From: Pseudoalteromonas xiamenensis
GTDB lineage: Bacteria; Pseudomonadota; Gammaproteobacteria; Enterobacterales; Alteromonadaceae
Length of the DNA: 64,000 nt
NCBI RefSeq assembly: GCF_030994125.1
Contig: NZ_CP099918.1
Span: forward strand, 744,001 to 808,000
Direction: 5' to 3'
Shown here: piece by piece, positions 62,497-64,000 of the stretch
Layout of the letters: each line of letters begins with the position of its first letter
Position numbering within the stretch: position 1 is the stretch's first letter
Translations under genes and position numbers: made by a program
Notes under the pieces: model-generated
What the model was told of the DNA's origin: nothing
The model's input: only the letters and a program-made list of their open reading frames with translations
The model's database searches: none

Positions 62497-63624
62497 TTAT
62501 TTGGTTAAATCATCAAAAAACTTTTTAACACCATCAAAGAAACCCTGTGCTTTCGGGCTATTTTTGCTGTTGTCACCACCCATACTTTCTTCAAAGTCAC
62601 GTAGCAATTCTTTCTGACGTTCATTCAAATTAACAGGTGTTTCGATTACAACTTTACAGATCAAGTCACCAACCATGCCACTACGAACCGATTTAACGCC
62701 TTTTCCGCGCATACGGAACATTTTACCCGTTTGGCTTTCCGCTGGTATTTTTAACTTTGCTCTGCCATCTAGCGTAGGGACTTCAATTTCACCACCTAAA
62801 GCGGCTGTAGAGAAACTGATAGGTACTTCGCAATACAGATTGTTGCCGTCACGCACAAATATAGGGTGTTCGCGTACTGTAACTTGCACATACAAGTCAC
62901 CCGCTGGAGCGCCACTGACACCCGCTTCACCTTCACCTGATAAACGGATACGATCGCCTGTATCAACACCGGCTGGAATTTTTACAGATAACGTTTTCGT
63001 TTTCTCTACGCGACCTTGACCATGGCATTTATCGCATGGATCAGAAATTATCTGACCTGTACCCGAACACGTAGGACACGTTTGCTGTACAGCAAAGAAA
63101 CCCTGACGCATTTGTACTTGTCCAGCACCATGACACGTCGTACACGTTTTTGGCTTAGTACCAGGTTTTGCACCGCTGCCATCACAAGGTTTACATGACA
63201 CCCAAGTTGGAACTTTAATTTCTACGTCTTTACCGCGTACGGCTTCTTCTAGACTTAAATCCAGGTTGTAACGGAGATCTGCACCACGTTGCTGGCGCGA
63301 TTGGCGGCGACCGCCTCCAAAAATATCACCGAATACGTCCCCAAAGATGTCTCCAAAGTCAGCGTGTCCACCGCCAAAGCCACCTTGACCACCACCTTGT
63401 TCAAACGCAGCATGGCCGTATTGATCATACATCTGGCGTTTTTTATCGTCAGTCAGGACTTCGTAAGCTTCTTTCACTTCTTTGAATTTCGCTTCGAGCT
63501 CGGTATCACCCGCAGTTCTGTCTGGGTGGTACTTCATCGCAAGTCGTTTATACGCTTTTTTGATATCGCGTTCACTTGCGTCTTTGCTTACGCCCAATAC
63601 TTCGTAATAATCACGTTTTGACAT
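62497..63624 (-). CDS. dnaJ: chaperone protein DnaJ
   Basis: Hsp40 co-chaperone that stimulates DnaK ATPase. About 375 residues. J domain with HPD at 33-35, a Gly-rich linker ([16 protein letters not shown]), a zinc domain with four CxxCxGxG repeats ([32 protein letters not shown]) and the C-terminal substrate domains. The ATG at 63624 gives the universal start ([11 protein letters not shown]); the ATG at 63678 adds 18 residues. Downstream of dnaK on the same strand. Confidence 0.96.
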   Translation of the reverse strand: MSKRDYYEVLGVSKDASERDIKKAYKRLAMKYHPDRTAGDTELEAKFKEVKEAYEVLTDDKKRQMYDQYGHAAFEQGGGQGGFGGGHADFGDIFGDVFGDIFGGGRRQSRQQRGADLRYNLDLSLEEAVRGKDVEIKVPTWVSCKPCDGSGAKPGTKPKTCTTCHGAGQVQMRQGFFAVQQTCPTCSGTGQIISDPCDKCHGQGRVEKTKTLSVKIPAGVDTGDRIRLSGEGEAGVSGAPAGDLYVQVTVREHPIFVRDGNNLYCEVPISFSTAALGGEIEVPTLDGRAKLKIPAESQTGKMFRMRGKGVKSVRSGMVGDLICKVVIETPVNLNERQKELLRDFEESMGGDNSKNSPKAQGFFDGVKKFFDDLTK

Positions 63625-63746
63625 TGCTATCACACAACTTATTAATTCTGTTGCACAGTACGGCTGCACAACGCCCAAAGGGCAAATTCTACATAGACTA
63701 AGGGCGCGAAAAGAAAAACATCCTTGCGCGCCCTACTCAACAACGA

Positions 63747-64000
63747 TTACTTGTCGTCTTTCACTTCTTCAAATTCAGCATCAACTACATCGTCGTCTTG
63801 CTTACTTGATTTCGCTTGCTCAGCACCACCCGCTTGTTGTGCTTGGGCTTTAGCTTGTGCAATTTCCATAAGCTTTTGAGACTTCTCTGCAAGCGCTTGC
63901 GTTTTGCTATCGATGTCTTCTTTAGTGCCAGACTTAATCGCGCCTTCTAAATCAGTAAGCGCCGCTTCGATTGCCGTTTTATCTTCAGCAGGTAACGCAT
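63747..64000 (-). CDS. dnaK: chaperone protein DnaK, C-terminal end (partial)
   Basis: The last 84 codons of a gene that continues past the window edge. Translation ends in [19 protein letters not shown], the acidic DnaK tail, preceded by the helical lid ([20 protein letters not shown] and the following [20 protein letters not shown]). Stop TAA at 63747-63749. About 120 bases separate it from the dnaJ start, with no strong terminator, as in a dnaK-dnaJ operon. Confidence 0.95.
   Translation of the reverse strand, partial: ALPAEDKTAIEAALTDLEGAIKSGTKEDIDSKTQALAEKSQKLMEIAQAKAQAQQAGGAEQAKSSKQDDDVVDAEFEEVKDDK

Overview
The window looks like a chromosomal segment of a marine gammaproteobacterium, most likely from the Alteromonadales (Pseudoalteromonas/Alteromonas-like). 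This is inferred from the moderately AT-rich sequence, the mix of gene families (DUF6058, DUF3081, ECF11-ChrR operon with photolyase, secreted S8 protease with PKD and chitin-binding domains, FadE/FadR logic) and HU, DnaJ and DnaK sequences of gammaproteobacterial type. I saw no tRNA, rRNA, CRISPR, insertion sequence, phage gene or attachment site.

Layout. 1-5.7 kb: HDOD-like protein, NAD-type isocitrate dehydrogenase, then ilvIH preceded by a promoter, an unlisted Val/Leu-rich leader peptide and an attenuator, then hupB. 5.8-15.3 kb (minus strand): an ECF sigma/ChrR operon that runs through a DUF523-DUF1722 protein, CPD photolyase, NTF2-like protein, SDR, FAD oxidoreductase, DUF1365, a cyclopropane-fatty-acid-synthase-like methyltransferase (frameshifted) and DUF2878. 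Two near-identical ECF-type promoters precede the sigma gene and the LON-domain gene just upstream of it. 15-20.4 kb: alkyltransferase-like protein, LysR regulator and divergent RND efflux pair. 20.4-24.8 kb: rluF, a secreted hypothetical, DUF418 and EAL-HDOD genes. 25-37 kb: a complete glycogen/alpha-glucan operon, order CBM48 protein-malQ-glgB-glgX-glgP-glgC-glgA, closed by a strong terminator; glgB carries a -1 frameshift exactly at an A AAA AAG heptamer. 37.7-43.4 kb: GGDEF-EAL protein, Lrp-type regulator, astC-astA and a 2-oxoadipate dioxygenase-like gene. 43.8-49.2 kb: PPK2 plus DUF2252 pair, RNase Z, two small proteins, porin with a short PstS-like protein. 49.4-58.9 kb: chemoreceptor, RhlE-type helicase, a dapA of strikingly plant-like sequence, DUF6058, cytochrome b562, a periplasmic sugar-binding-like protein, secreted subtilase and a DMT exporter. 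59-64 kb: fadE with a probable FadR site, ybaK, a small Cys-rich protein, dnaJ and the 3' end of dnaK.

How the genes work together. The ECF/ChrR operon is best read as a singlet-oxygen/photo-oxidative response joining DNA repair with unsaturated-fatty-acid modification. The glycogen operon encodes synthesis, branching, debranching and phosphorolysis in one transcript. The most informative signals beyond ordinary annotation are the ilv attenuator, the paired ECF promoters, the two homopolymer frameshifts (cfa, glgB), the plant-type DapA and the hairpin at the rhlE start. Many start codons were moved to internal ATG/GTG/TTG codons with better ribosome binding sites; these choices are inferences.
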